DNA from: Aldrovandia affinis
Taxonomy: Eukaryota > Chordata > Actinopteri > Notacanthiformes > Halosauridae
Direction: 5' to 3'
Length of the DNA stretch: 64,000 bases
Assembly: GCA_029706075.1 (NCBI GenBank)
Contig: JAINUG010000137.1
Coordinates: 1,247,501 to 1,311,500, forward strand
Of this stretch, positions 33,731-44,660 are shown piece by piece. Numbering within the stretch: the stretch's first letter is position 1; every line of letters starts with the position of its first letter. Below the pieces are notes generated by a model. The model had not been told where the DNA came from. It saw only the letters and a program-made list of their open reading frames with translations, and did not search any database. A program made the position numbers and the translations under genes.

Positions 33731-34240
33731 TGATAAATTGAATGGTGTTGAATTGAAATTGAAATCGAAAGCAAATGCTGAAAGCTAATAGCAGAAATGG
33801 GCAGATGTGTGTGTGTCATCCGCAGCGTGCGGTACACCTCTGATCTACGCATCCCGCTCAGAGGCTCGGTGTCGCTGCTTATCTCCGTAATGATCATCAT
33901 CGCACTTAAACACGGGGTATTTTCCTGCCCGCGTGCTGTTCAACAGCTGTCGAATTTCATGTGGGGACAACAGAGGAGGTGAAAACAAACTAGAGAGCAA
34001 ACCTAGCCTTAAACCGAACTGCTAGCCATGCGGCTCCTCTGTGGAGCCAGAAGAGATTGTACATTAATCTGGAGTAATCAAACGGGAGCAGAAGAAGAAC
34101 ATGGAAGTAAGTTGTGTTTTCTATGCCACTATCTCAATACAATTAATTTGTGGACATTTGCGTAAAAAAAAAAAAAACCTCAAATGGCTTATATATTCAT
34201 GATATGGATTGAAGTGTCTTGTTAAAAAATTGCTTATTTT
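33731..34240. other. Unique non-coding DNA
   Basis: No repeat or gene recognised. A 13-nt A run lies near 34165-34177. Confidence 0.45.
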
Positions 34241-34393
34241 GGACCTCCCGCGTGGCCCAGTGGTCACAACGTCCGACGCTGGCCACGGAGTTGAACGGTC
34301 TGCGGTTGCAGGACTACGGCAGTGAACTCACATTACTAGGGGGGATTGACTTAAATAGCGGGTCTAATTGGCTACCAAATTGGGAGAAATCTG
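34241..34393 (+). mobile_element. SINE family D, internally deleted
   Basis: The head (CCTCCCGCGTGGCCCAGTGG) is joined directly to the 3' third (ACTACGGCAGTGAACTCACA, TAATTGGCTACCAAATTGGG). The middle, including the hallmark core, is missing. Confidence 0.8.
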
Positions 34394-34667
34394 AAACAAA
34401 AATTATAATATTTTTGATATATTTTGGGTAGCTGGCCTGTTAAGTGTAATTGGGGGGAAATTAATCACAAATAAAGAGCTACACAGGGCAAGGAAACAAG
34501 CGGAGAATCAGCGGCTGAGTCTTCATCCAAAGGGCCTGTCTTTACTGTTACAGTGGAGTGGCAAACTACTAGCCAAAAATGGTTTTCATTTATTTTGTAT
34601 TTATCTGTTATTTAACCAGGGAAGTCACATTGAGATTTACATCTCCTTTTCAAGTGTTCCCTTACAT

Positions 34668-34748
34668 CTCTGTGGTTCAGTTGGTTTCACGCTTAGGTTG
34701 TGGGTTCCCTGGGGCCCATATAGAAAATGTATGCATTCACTACTGTAA
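34668..34748 (+). mobile_element. SINE family B, fragment
   Basis: Box A region (CTCTGTGGTTCAGTTGG), partial box B (GTGGGTTCCCTGGGG) and AATGTATGCATTCACTACTG are present with internal deletions. The tail stem-loop is lost. Confidence 0.7.
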
Positions 34749-34797
34749 CATAAAACTAAAGTATATTATAAGATACACAAAAAATGTACAAATGTGA

Positions 34798-35160
34798 GGC
34801 CTCCCAGGTGGTCTAGTGGTTGCAGCGTCTGATGCTGGCCACTGCGACCAGGGTTCGATTCCAGTGGCCACGCCAGTTTCGGCTCTGGCCGGGAGTGCCA
34901 CTGTGGGGCGGCGATTGGCTGTCCGCCCCATGGAGGGGGGAAGGAAGCCGAGATGAGCTTGCTGCGTATAGGAGTGGCTCCGATGTACCAGAGTTACGGT
35001 CGACAGCTCTGCGAATGCCAAGTCAAAGGAGACGATACTTCCGCTTGGTCACGGCAGATCTCGGCTACGGCAGCTAACTCATAATACGAGGGGGGGTGAT
35101 TGACATAAGAAAGAGAGGGTGTAATTGGCTACTAAATTGGGAGAAAATTTGGGAAAAATA
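34798..35160 (+). mobile_element. SINE family D, head subtype 4, near full length
   Basis: The head GGCCTCCCAGGTGGTCTAGT and box B GGTTCGATTCC differ from the other subtypes. The body keeps GATTGGCTGTCCGCCCC, GGTCGACAGCTCTGCGA and GGAGACGATACTT. The tail GTAATTGGCTACTAAATTGG ends in an A-rich stretch. No clear target duplication. Confidence 0.85.
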
Positions 35161-35551
35161 TCAGAAAAACAATAGAAAAAAAAAAAAGGTGCAATTGCAG
35201 CATCAATATACAGATCCACAGAGGTCAAAGCAGTGCAGAATGAATAGAAGAGCTGAAAAGAGTAACAGACTTACTATCAGTAGGTGAAGAATATGCATTC
35301 CATATTCAACAAATCTCCAATTTTGGATTTAAAATCATAAATTTCAATAACATGGCCCAGTCCTTTTGCAAAAAGTTCCAAGGGGATGGGGGCAGCATAG
35401 CTAAAATTGAATGTATTATTATAACTATAAAGTGAATGGTTTATTGATTAACAGTAAAAACTAGCCATGAGAGCAAAGTAGTTAGAGACCTTACTACTTT
35501 CTCTCATGGTTCTGTAGCAAATGTGTTTCTGTTTTCTTTTGGAACCAGAAG
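35161..35551. other. Unique non-coding DNA
   Basis: An A-rich tail from the SINE passes into unremarkable sequence. No gene or repeat recognised. Confidence 0.45.
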
Positions 35552-35783
35552 CTGGCAGTGTAGTGTAATGATTAGGGAGCTGGGCTTGTACCTCAGAGGT
35601 TGCAGGTTCAATTCCCAGGTGGGGCCCTGCCATTGTACCCTTGAACTAAAGGTACTTAACCAGAATTGCTTCAGTAAAATATTCAGCTGTATAAATGGAT
35701 TGTATGTAAAGAAATGTAATCAGTGTAAGTTGCTCTGTATAAGAGTGTCTGCTAAATGCCTAAAAATGTAAATGTAAATGTAA
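35552..35783 (+). mobile_element. SINE family A, full length
   Basis: Head GGCAGTGTAGTGTAATGATT, box B GGTTCAATTCCC and tail GTAAGTTGCTCTGTATAAGA, followed by (AAATGT)n tail repeats. A 6-bp GAACCA occurs on both sides and may be a short target duplication. Confidence 0.9.
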
Positions 35784-37791
35784 TGAACCAATTGTCCCTG
35801 ATATATTTTCCTGAATTTGGGATTCCCAGTCATATTCACAGGCCTGCCTGATGGCTGCAATGTCCTCTATCAGTCCGGGACAGCACAGGCCTGAATGCCC
35901 TCCCCTCCGAAGCACACGCTGCCAGCCGTCGCTTATTTTCATCATCATTTGCCAGCTGATCCGCGCAGTCAGAAGTTTGTGTCAGTTCACGCGCAGTTTA
36001 TGCGGGCAGGCTTGTGTGCCCGATCGACCAGAGGAGCTGTTTCTCGTGTGAGGAAACGGGAACAGCCCAGCGGACTTAAACCTGCCCTAACTGGGCGATG
36101 CCGCAGCCAATTACACACTGCCCTGCAGGGCTGCTGCTGCTGCTGCCCACACTGAGGGCACTGAGACGGCCAGGGTTCGACGCCAGACTGCGGGGGAAGC
36201 ATCACGCGCTGAGAGTTTATTAACCGGACTAGCCGTCCTACAGACCCACAGACGAGATATTCCCGTGTGCTGATGCATCGCTGAGATACCAGAGAGGCCG
36301 GTTTGAACTGGCAGCAGCGAGAATGAGAGAAACGGCACCTTTGTGTCATCCAATCACAGATCTGCTGAAATTTACAAAACAGAGTTCGGCGATAAACCGC
36401 TCGCTCAGCAACATTAGTGCTGGTGCCAGGAACAAAAACAGGGTCAGCGCTTTACGACGGTTTCTGTTCCTCACCTCAATATTCTGAGCTTCTTTAGGAC
36501 AAAAACACTGTCAGGTTGTTGAAAGGGATCTGTTTGACATGCTCAGGATACAATCAAACTATTTCAAATGAAACACCCTTTGTTGTTTGCCTCGGAGACC
36601 TGCAGAGGAGATGATTGCACTTCAGTGAAAGAGCCCAAAACCATTGGATGAAAGAGAACACTGACGTGGTGTAATTTTTTGTCCATCGTAGCAAGAAACA
36701 AAACAAAGTATTTTAGCATAGTCTAATATAATATTCATGAAATCAAATATTGAGAGTAGCATACTCTTTTAACATATCATTGTTTTGTAACTGTGATGAC
36801 TAACCGAAACAGCAGGAACCCAGTTTTTTCCAGTAGTGTAAATTCATGAGAAGAAGGAGATTATTCTGTACAGGGTTCCAGAAAAAAAAAAAGCAAAACT
36901 TTAGCTTAACATAAAATCCTGTTGGAAAAACCACCTATTTCAGCTATAGTTTATTACATCTAACATGCCATCTGTTTCACAAGGCAGTCTCCATTAAAAA
37001 TGTAAGAGAGAGTAAATTATGGCAGGAGCATTATGAAGTGTTAGGCCAATTTAACCTCATGGTGTCTGGACTGAGTGGAGAAAAACAGACACTTTCGAGG
37101 CCATTCGGATCCTGCGTGAAACCCATGCAAACGGCATTCAGGGGGATGGGATGTGTGTCCGTAAATTTGAAGTATAGGCTAAGTGCTTTGCATAGTGTCG
37201 TGTGTTCATGTCAGTGTTTCTACCAAAAATACATTGTATTGCTCAATGTTAAGGACATTAAGTGCAGCTGTTAAATTCAGTAGCGGTCCAATTGATTTCC
37301 CCATCAGGGTGGGCTTCAGTAGATTTCTGTAGAACACTGCAAAACCAAACCACAGGATCAAACGATGTCATTCTTATACTCAAGTAGGCCACCGTCAATC
37401 ATTTGAGTTGTGCATATTTTAATATGTGGAACGTACTTTGTGGATTCTAATCTGAAACAGCTCTGTTTTTCTATCCTGGATATATAATTGTTTGCTGGCT
37501 ATTGAATTTATTTCATACATTGCCATATAAATGAAGAGAGCAACAATAGTGATACGTTTCCTAGGATCGGAACGATCGTGATAAAACACGATTGTGATAA
37601 AAAAGGAGGAATTGCACAATTCCAAGGTCTGCTCTTCATGCTTGATAATACCTCAGTGCCTTTTAATTTGGTAGCATGGACTGGTATCAAATCACAGGCT
37701 TTCATATGCAGGCGATGGGGAATATTTGTGAGCACAGTCCAGGGCCATGCCATAGAGGTACAATAATACACAGTGGCTGCCTTTTGTTATA
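35784..37791. other. Unique non-coding DNA (2 kb)
   Basis: No repeat family recognised. The part at 35880-36350 is GC-richer with a short (GCT)n near 36130, and its open frames (up to 120 codons on the minus strand) lack any recognisable domain. Confidence 0.45.
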
Positions 37792-37962
37792 GGTTCTCTG
37801 TGGCTCAGTTGGTAGAGCACAGCATTGGCAACGCTTAGGTTGTGGGTTCAATCCCCACTAGGGCCACATATACTGAAAATGTATGCATTCACTACTGTAA
37901 GGCGCTTTGGATAACAGTGTCTGCTAAATGGCGTATATTATATTATATTATTATTATATTCA
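37792..37962 (+). mobile_element. SINE family B, full length
   Basis: Box A TGGCTCAGTTGGTAGAGC and box B GGGTTCAATCCCC are intact, with the full inter-box segment CAGCATTGGCAACGCTTAGG. The tail GTAAGGCGCTTTGGATAACA ends in (TATTA)n. A good reference copy of the family. Confidence 0.9.
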
Positions 37963-38574
37963 GGTGATCTGCAAGATGAATGTGTGTGTGTGTGTGTTAC
38001 GACCCTCTCCTCAGACCTCAAAATGTGTGCAGTACAGGTCTGTGAGCATAAGGGTGAGACCTGTAGTGGTGTGTGTAGCGAGTGTGTGCAAAAATAAACC
38101 AAACCAGGAGCCAGGCAGCTTCCACAGTCCAATAGATGAGAGGGGGACTCGCCACAGCTTTGGGAAGCAGTTGTCAGGCCCATGCCAGCGCAGTCTTCAG
38201 GCCCCTGCCAAGAGCCTGGCGTTCTTATTTTTTTATCTCCATTTAGGAGCAGTTTGCTTCCTTGTAGACAAAAGCTAAAAACGATGTGCACAGTTTCTCC
38301 TTAGGCTTTTCAAACTCGGGGATCCGCTCTCCGTGAGAACAGAAAACAAAAGGAAACATCAGATAACTCTTCAAAATCTGAGAGTCTGGCAAAACCAACA
38401 TTTACGTTTCTCTTTTCCAAACTCCCGATTGCAGACCGTCAACTCCCTCGCCACGCCTGCTCCAGGTGAGGCCACACCTTGTATGCTCATTGGGAAGGGA
38501 AGCACCTGTGCTTTGTGTCATCACGTCGCAGCGCGCTGGCCAAAAGAGAACGCAGAAGAGACATGTGCACCCGT
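37963..38574. other. Unique non-coding DNA with short (TG)n
   Basis: A short TG run at 37980-37998 is followed by GTTACGACCC. No gene recognised. A possible LTR similarity here was considered and not accepted. Confidence 0.4.
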
Positions 38575-38651
38575 CACACACTTTTGATTCCACGAAATAA
38601 GAAAATAAAATGTGAAAAATTCTAAAGGGGTGAATGCTTTTATACCCACTG
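38575..38651 (+). mobile_element. Tc1/mariner-type element end
   Basis: AATGTGAAAAATTCTAAAGG, then GGTGAATGCTTTTATACCC and ACTGTA, matches the usual right end of fish Tc1-type MITEs (target TA, ending in CACTGTA-like sequence). The partner end was not found. Confidence 0.5.
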
Positions 38652-38663
38652 TACGTATAAACG

Positions 38664-38665
38664 AG

Positions 38666-38698
<33 letters not shown>
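38664..38698 (+). repeat. (GA)n microsatellite
   Basis: About 35 bp of GA repeats. Confidence 0.95.
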
Positions 38699-38702
<4 letters not shown>

Positions 38703-39571
38703 CTCCACATCACGGCGGTTTGCAGCACAATCCCATTCAGAGGCAGCGTGAGCTCTCTAACCAAGGGAATTTCGTTTTTCATCGTGAGCCGTGGTGAATC
38801 CGTTTTCCGTCCTGATTTGCATTGGAAACATCTCTGCCATGAAAACATATATACATTTACATTTACATTTGTTTTTAATACACCCACGACCACCCCATAG
38901 TGAGAAGACTAGAACTAGAATCACTGAATCGACTACACTGGCTGAACTGGAATTAAAAGGCAATAATTCACGAATTATACGTTAAGCGCTGGTACAGCTA
39001 CACGATGGGCCGTTCCCCGTGAGAATGGAATGAGATCAGAATCTCCGCACACTGAATGCACAGCAACTGCAGGGTCAAAGTATTTGACAATAGCAGGTTT
39101 ACTCCCACCAGGAATGGCACTGGGTTGTCAGTCTCCCTCTTCAAAAAAACAAAACATAAAAGAAACGAAATCTCTTGAGCGCGAAAAGCACTGGTGAGAG
39201 TGAGCTTAATTGTCTTGTTTCTGAAACCCTAATCTGTTGAGCAAACGATGCTTAGCCTCTCGATGCTCCCCTTTGCACAAAAGCCGTAAACCAAGCGCTT
39301 GAAGTGAAATCAAATCAGGAGCGGGTACAGCGGCTGCTAAATTGAGTCGTCGCATACATCATAAACAAAACAGCCAAAACACATTTGCACCCTCTCAGGG
39401 AAATGCCTGTCCAAAAGCTGATTGCGTATTTTTCTCAAAAAGCAGTAGGTTGCAGTCAAACTCTTTCTCCACAATTGGAGCCATTGTTTCTGCTTTTCAC
39501 GTATTCTCTAATATCCACCTGGAGATGGATGCAGTGTTGCTGGGCTGGGCCTGACAAAGGATGACCAGGCC
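38699..39571. other. Unique non-coding DNA
   Basis: A short (ACATTT)n run near 38852-38869 resembles the terminal repeats of SINE tails. No gene recognised. Confidence 0.45.
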
Positions 39572-39943
39572 CATAGGCTGGCTGCCCAGCGGCCTTGCTG
39601 ATTGGATGACTCTCATGACTGAAGGCTGGATGCCATAGGCTGGCTGCCCAGTGCCCTTGCTGATTGGATGACTCTCACGACTGAAGGCTCGATGCCATAG
39701 GCTGGCTGCCCAGCGCCCTTGCTGATTGGATGACTCTCACGACTGAAGGCTCGATGCCCATAGGCTGGCTGCCCAGCGCCCTTGCTGATTGGATGACTCT
39801 CACGACTGAAGGCTGGATGCCATAGGCTGGCTGCCCAGTGGCCTTGCTGATTGGATGACTCTCACGACTGAAGGCTGGATGCCATAGGCTGGCTGCCCAG
39901 CGCCCTTGTTGATTGGATGATTCACATGCCTGATGCTGAATGG
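39572..39943 (+). repeat. 62-bp minisatellite, six units
   Basis: Six units begin CATAGGCTGGCTGCCCAG and contain CTGATTGGATGACTCTCACG and GACTGAAGGCT. Five are nearly identical, with a few shared variants (GCGCCC or GTGGCC). The sixth is degenerate at its end. Each unit has an inverted CCAAT (ATTGG) next to TGACTC. Confidence 0.95.
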
Positions 39944-42118
39944 TTTATTAAATCAGTCATAGGCCTTCAGCAGTGTGCAGAATATATACGTTTTTTAACT
40001 TTTTGTCGGCTAGCTAATTAACTAAGGTAGGAAATGAAAACCAAAGATTGAGAAAAACACTTAGGGCAGCTGATTGGATAGTGCCCCGTGCCCAGCTTGT
40101 GAGAATTGCCATCGGCTGCCATATGTAGGCATGGACACGTGTTTCACACAACTTTGACTGAAAAATAAATGCAGTTGTTTAGTTTTTTTTGTTACTTGTC
40201 ACAATCACAATATGGTGAGATAATTGTGGTTATTGCCAACCTTGCCAAATGTAAAAAAATGTATCTGTTTTTAAATTTTTTATCTTTGTTAAAAAAGATG
40301 CCTTATATTTTTGGTGTCAAAGTTTTGAGGCAAATGTTGACTGAATCCAAGCTGCAGTCATGACATAAAAGAGAACAGAAGTCATTTCTAAGGGTGGGTG
40401 TCTGTCTGATTCTCCAAATGTGTTTTATTTAGACTTTGGAGAGCTCCTTGAAAAGTAATAGATGTGTGTCTTGTTGCAGAATGAAAACACTGCATGGGGG
40501 AATGAGAGAGGTACAGGTTTATCACTGAGTCTTAAGTGGCAAGGCCTCCTGAAGTGCTGGACATGTCTGACAACACCTAATGCACGGATTTCACAGAGCA
40601 AATTCTCTGATCCTCTGACATCACTCATTCCGCGCGCTCCCCTGTCAGAGACCCAGTGATCGCGGAACACTGAATGTTACTTTGTAGTCATGTTGCACGC
40701 AGAAACACAGCAGCACCAGACAGCCATTATTAGTCATAGTGACTTTCACTCTGTAATCTCAGGCAGTGGTATTGATTTAGGTCTGGCTGTATCTCAGCCA
40801 TATGATGCTGTACTGTGATGGTTAACCCAGCCACAGTTTTTCCAGAAATGGGGGCATATTTTTATGGTACAGAATTCATGAAAAGAACACCAATTAGCAC
40901 CACCTGCCCCCCATCCCTACTTAAACAGCAATACAAATTATATAAATATGTATTATTATTCATATGTATCATTTATATTTTCACCAGTTCATAACAATGC
41001 ATTACTAAATGTACGTAGTGTTAACAGTAGTACAACAAATGATCACAAAAGCAACCCGTTCTGAAATGAATTGTGGGTATTTGTATTTGGTGAAAAAATA
41101 GTTTGAACCGAGGCTTAGAAAAGCAAACCCTAATATGCTGATTAAATCGTTCCTACAACAAATACAAGGGCGGTTAATGGGAGACACAATTCATGAAATC
41201 TATTTACATGAAGTCAAAAGACATAAATATGAGGAAACATTGGAATATCGAACCGAGAATGTTGTAGCGGAGAATTCATGAGATTATACTCCGTGTCCCT
41301 GTTCAGGGAATTGCAGTTGTTACAAAAGCATTGTGAAATTCCACACACAGGCCTGGAAACCAGGTATTTTGCACACAATAGAAATATCCAGAATAAGTGA
41401 GGAATGATAAATTGAGTCATTGTTAAATAGAGAGCAATTACCATACTGCATTTACATTTAGCATCAGAAATGAATACACTGAGTATAAAAATGAAACTAA
41501 ATGGAATCCTTAAATAGAATCTAAATGTGTGTGCGTGTGTGGAAGAGCCTCATATCACAATGAATACATACAGTACATAGCTATAAATCTAAATCACATT
41601 GCATGTCACAGTTGTAAGCCTGGAAAACACAAAACATATGCAAATGGAAAAATAATGCAATTCCAAATCATTATTATTTGTCCAAAGAACAGAACTATTT
41701 TTGTGCAACTCAAACACAGTACATATGATTTGCGTGATGCTTTAGCAGGAGCTTCGCCATTCCCTAGGCATGCTGCCAGAAATACTAACTACAGAGAAGC
41801 TGTTTGGGAACTGGCCAAGGTCAGTCCTTTCTCTCTGGAGAGATGTGATGTTACCATGTGACGCATGGCTATGTCACATTGCATTTGCCTTCATGTAAAA
41901 CTGTTTGACTTGCTCATCTCAAATGTGACAGAGAAATGAGGGAAGAAACACTGAAGATCCCTCACCTCTCCTTGACCTGGTCCTCTAAGAGCAATTGTAA
42001 CTTATAAACATGTAAACTGTTTTGCAGTAATCCTGCTCAAAGCTAAAGTACCCCTATCCTACCAGGTAGTAGTGTCCATTCATAAAATATGACATTTTAC
42101 ACAAAATAATGGAAAGCA
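39944..42118. other. Unique non-coding DNA (2.2 kb)
   Basis: AT-rich, no gene or repeat recognised. Confidence 0.45.
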
Positions 42119-42394
42119 TGCGGCACGGTGGTGCAGTGGATAGCGCTGTCGCCTCACAGCAAGGTCTCGGGTTCGAATCCAGGCCGGGGGCCTTTCTGTG
42201 TGGAGTTTGCATGTTCTCCCCGTGTCCGCGTGGGTTTCCTCCGGGTACTCCGGTTTCCTCCCACAGTCCAAAGACATGCACGTTAGCCTAATTGGAGAGT
42301 CTAAATTGCCCGTAGGTATGAGTGTGTGAGTGAATGGTGTGTGTGCCCTGCGATGGATTGGCGACCTGTCCAGGGTGTATTCCTGCCTCTCGTA
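42119..42394 (+). mobile_element. SINE family C (DANA/mermaid-like) with L2-type ending
   Basis: Head GGCACGGTGGTGCAGTGGAT, box B GGGTTCGAATCC, body GTGGAGTTTGCATGTTCTCC and TCCACAGTCC-like region intact. The end CTGCGATGGATTGGCGACCT, GTCCAGGGTGTATTCCTGCC is the ordinary ending of this SINE type in fish. Well preserved. Confidence 0.92.
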
Positions 42395-43610
42395 TACACT
42401 AAGACGTTTCAGAAATTAAGTGGCCATTTCCTCAGCTTTAAAAACGATGTAGCAGTTATGTTCTGCAAGCAGACAGTGTTTACTTCATATTTGTTTTCAT
42501 ATTTGTCTATAACCCACTGGATTAACTCCATTTCCAAGCCTTGTATTTATTTTCTTTTAGACATCAGACACACTACAAACACAGTAGCAGGTCTTTGTTA
42601 ACCCATCACCTTACTTTCTTCAGCACTTCAGCTCATTAATAAATACATATTCACACAGATGACTTTCATTTCAGGAGCGGTTTGTGACCATGGTCAGGGT
42701 CAGCAGTCACCTCAGATTAAGACAGACGTGGGACACTCACAGTGACAGACAACTCTGGGCTTGTGGTGATACGGGTATTCTGCACCGGGTCTAAATCTGG
42801 TCCTGCCTCAGCCTGTCAAGTCGATGCGCGTGTCGGTCGGGGTCTGAGAAAGCCCAGACGTGCCTCGTGAGTGAGAAGACGGTTTCAGGGAGCCCCGAGT
42901 CAGGTCAGGGGAGAAGGCCCCCCCCCCCACCACTTCACCCCAATCCCATTCACCAACCATGGCCCGTTCGTTTCTTTCACCTCGGCTAATTCTCCACAAA
43001 TCGTCTCAGATGCAAAGATATGAGTGCTGAGCACCAGTTTTCCTTATTTGATTGCCGTCCTCCGTAAGTGTAATTAAATTAAGTTGGAGAGGACCCGAGC
43101 AGAAATTAAATGTTTGATTGTGGCATACACTTCTGACAAAAAAAAAAGTCCGTTTTAAAATGGATTTGTGTTGATACAGTACAAACCCTATACATTTTTC
43201 CAAAAGGGAGTCCATGCAGCCCCATTTTACTGTAGTAGTGTAATTAATGAGATATAACAGTGTTATTAAGGAGAGAGCAATGTCATTGTTAATAAGAACA
43301 GTGTTCTATGACTTGTGAGTTGAGGTTTGAGTATTGGGTTTATGGATGGAGCCCCCCACAGGCAAGATTATGTGGGGGCTAGATTTTATCTTTTAATGAA
43401 TGTGCTTTCTTTGGTTTGCTGAGTTGGTACATTTTGTAGGAATCATACTTGTGTATGTGCTACGATTAAACAAATCTAGTCCAACGTCTTACGGATCCCA
43501 TCCTCCCTGCACTACACACTTTCTGTCGGCATAAAGAAAGTAAGCTCATTGGCTACCTGAAACAGAGGGGGGCGGAGTTCTTATTTTCCCATTCAGATCC
43601 AGTAAGGCAG

Positions 43611-43740
43611 TCTTTCCAAAGCAGATAACCAATGACCCGGTTCAGTGACGGGGACACTGTGCCATAGGAGGTGCCATCTTTTGGACGAGACGTTAAATTG
43701 TGCCGCTGACCCACTGTGGTCATCGAAGATGCCATGCAGT
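43611..43740 (+). mobile_element. Degenerate dispersed repeat fragment
   Basis: GGGGACACTGTGCCATAGGA, GGTGCCATCTTTTGGACGAG and ACGTTAAATTG recall a common fish interspersed repeat (the ...GACGAGACGTTAAACC... type). Clade not known. Confidence 0.4.
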
Positions 43741-44559
43741 AAAAATTGCATTCACCTAATTTGTTTTGCGGTCTAATTTGGTGCTTCTTAAACAAAGAGA
43801 TTTTGTTTTAAATGCTTTGTATTGGAATCAATTTACGCTACCAGCCGTGGCATCACGTTTCTAAGGTGAATATGACATAGAAGCCAGAAGCTGCGCAGGT
43901 TATTTCCAGTGTAAGTGACCCCCCCCCCCCCCACCCCCGTATCCATGACACTGTACAGCGAGAGCTATTAGTCAACCGAGGGGGGCAGTGAGTTGTAGAT
44001 TACCTCGGCAGTTGTTATCCATCTTATAACCCGCTGTATAATACACGTGGGCCTGGCTACGGCAGGTCGATTCCGCTGAGATACGGCGTCTCCCTCTCCG
44101 TCTGCCTTCAAAGGAGGCCTCCGGAGAGTGCCGTGTGGCTGGCCGTCCCCCGATTGTAACCAGCAACCCTAATTAATTTGGGGTCCCCGCAGGAACCGAT
44201 CCCTACAGTCACAGCCCGGGAGATGAGCGAGAGCGCCCCTCTAAATTCCTCCCGCTGTGTCGACCCCTCAACGCGAACCCGCTCCCGGAGGAAAGCAATT
44301 TAATGCTCCAGCGCTCCTGCAGCAGAATATATGGATCACAAAAAAGCGTAGATAAATTACAGGAGGGGGGCTACATTTTGAGAAGGGGCCTGTTCTGCCT
44401 CTTTTCTTCTTCCCTTTTCTGTTTTTTTTCAGCCCCTCTCCTCTCCTCTGCTTTTATTATTTATTTCTTTGTTTTGTTTTGTTATTATTATCTGTTGGCA
44501 GCGCAGCTGACCTCACCCTCGGTATAGACGTTAAAGCACGTGGCAGGGTGCCGCAGCTT

Positions 44560-44660
44560 GCTGTCGCCAGGCAACGGCGGGCGAATTTAACGCGGCGGGC
44601 GGGCGGGCGGGAGTGGGCCGAAGCGCGCCCCCCTCCTGTGCGTTCTGCGAGCTTTCCCTT
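44560..44660. other. CpG-rich spot with (GGGC)n
   Basis: About 100 bp rich in CpG with a GCGGGCGGGCGGGCGGG run near 44602-44618, which could form a G-quadruplex. It is too short for a confident CpG island, and no transcription start evidence is visible. Confidence 0.4.

Noticed and set aside
37792-37870. True tRNA gene (also at 11814, 53998 and other SINE heads)
   Set aside because: Box A and box B are present, but the acceptor stem does not close and each is followed by the SINE body and tail.
37992-38290. Second LTR related to 57830-58069, because of a shared GTTACGACCC start
   Set aside because: Only about ten bases match. No partner end or flanking repeat is found.
38402-38893. 163-codon minus-strand frame
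   Set aside because: It crosses a GA microsatellite and a Tc1-type end, so it is a mosaic of repeats.
44560-44660. CpG island promoter
   Set aside because: Too short, isolated, and no exon or transcription start signal nearby.
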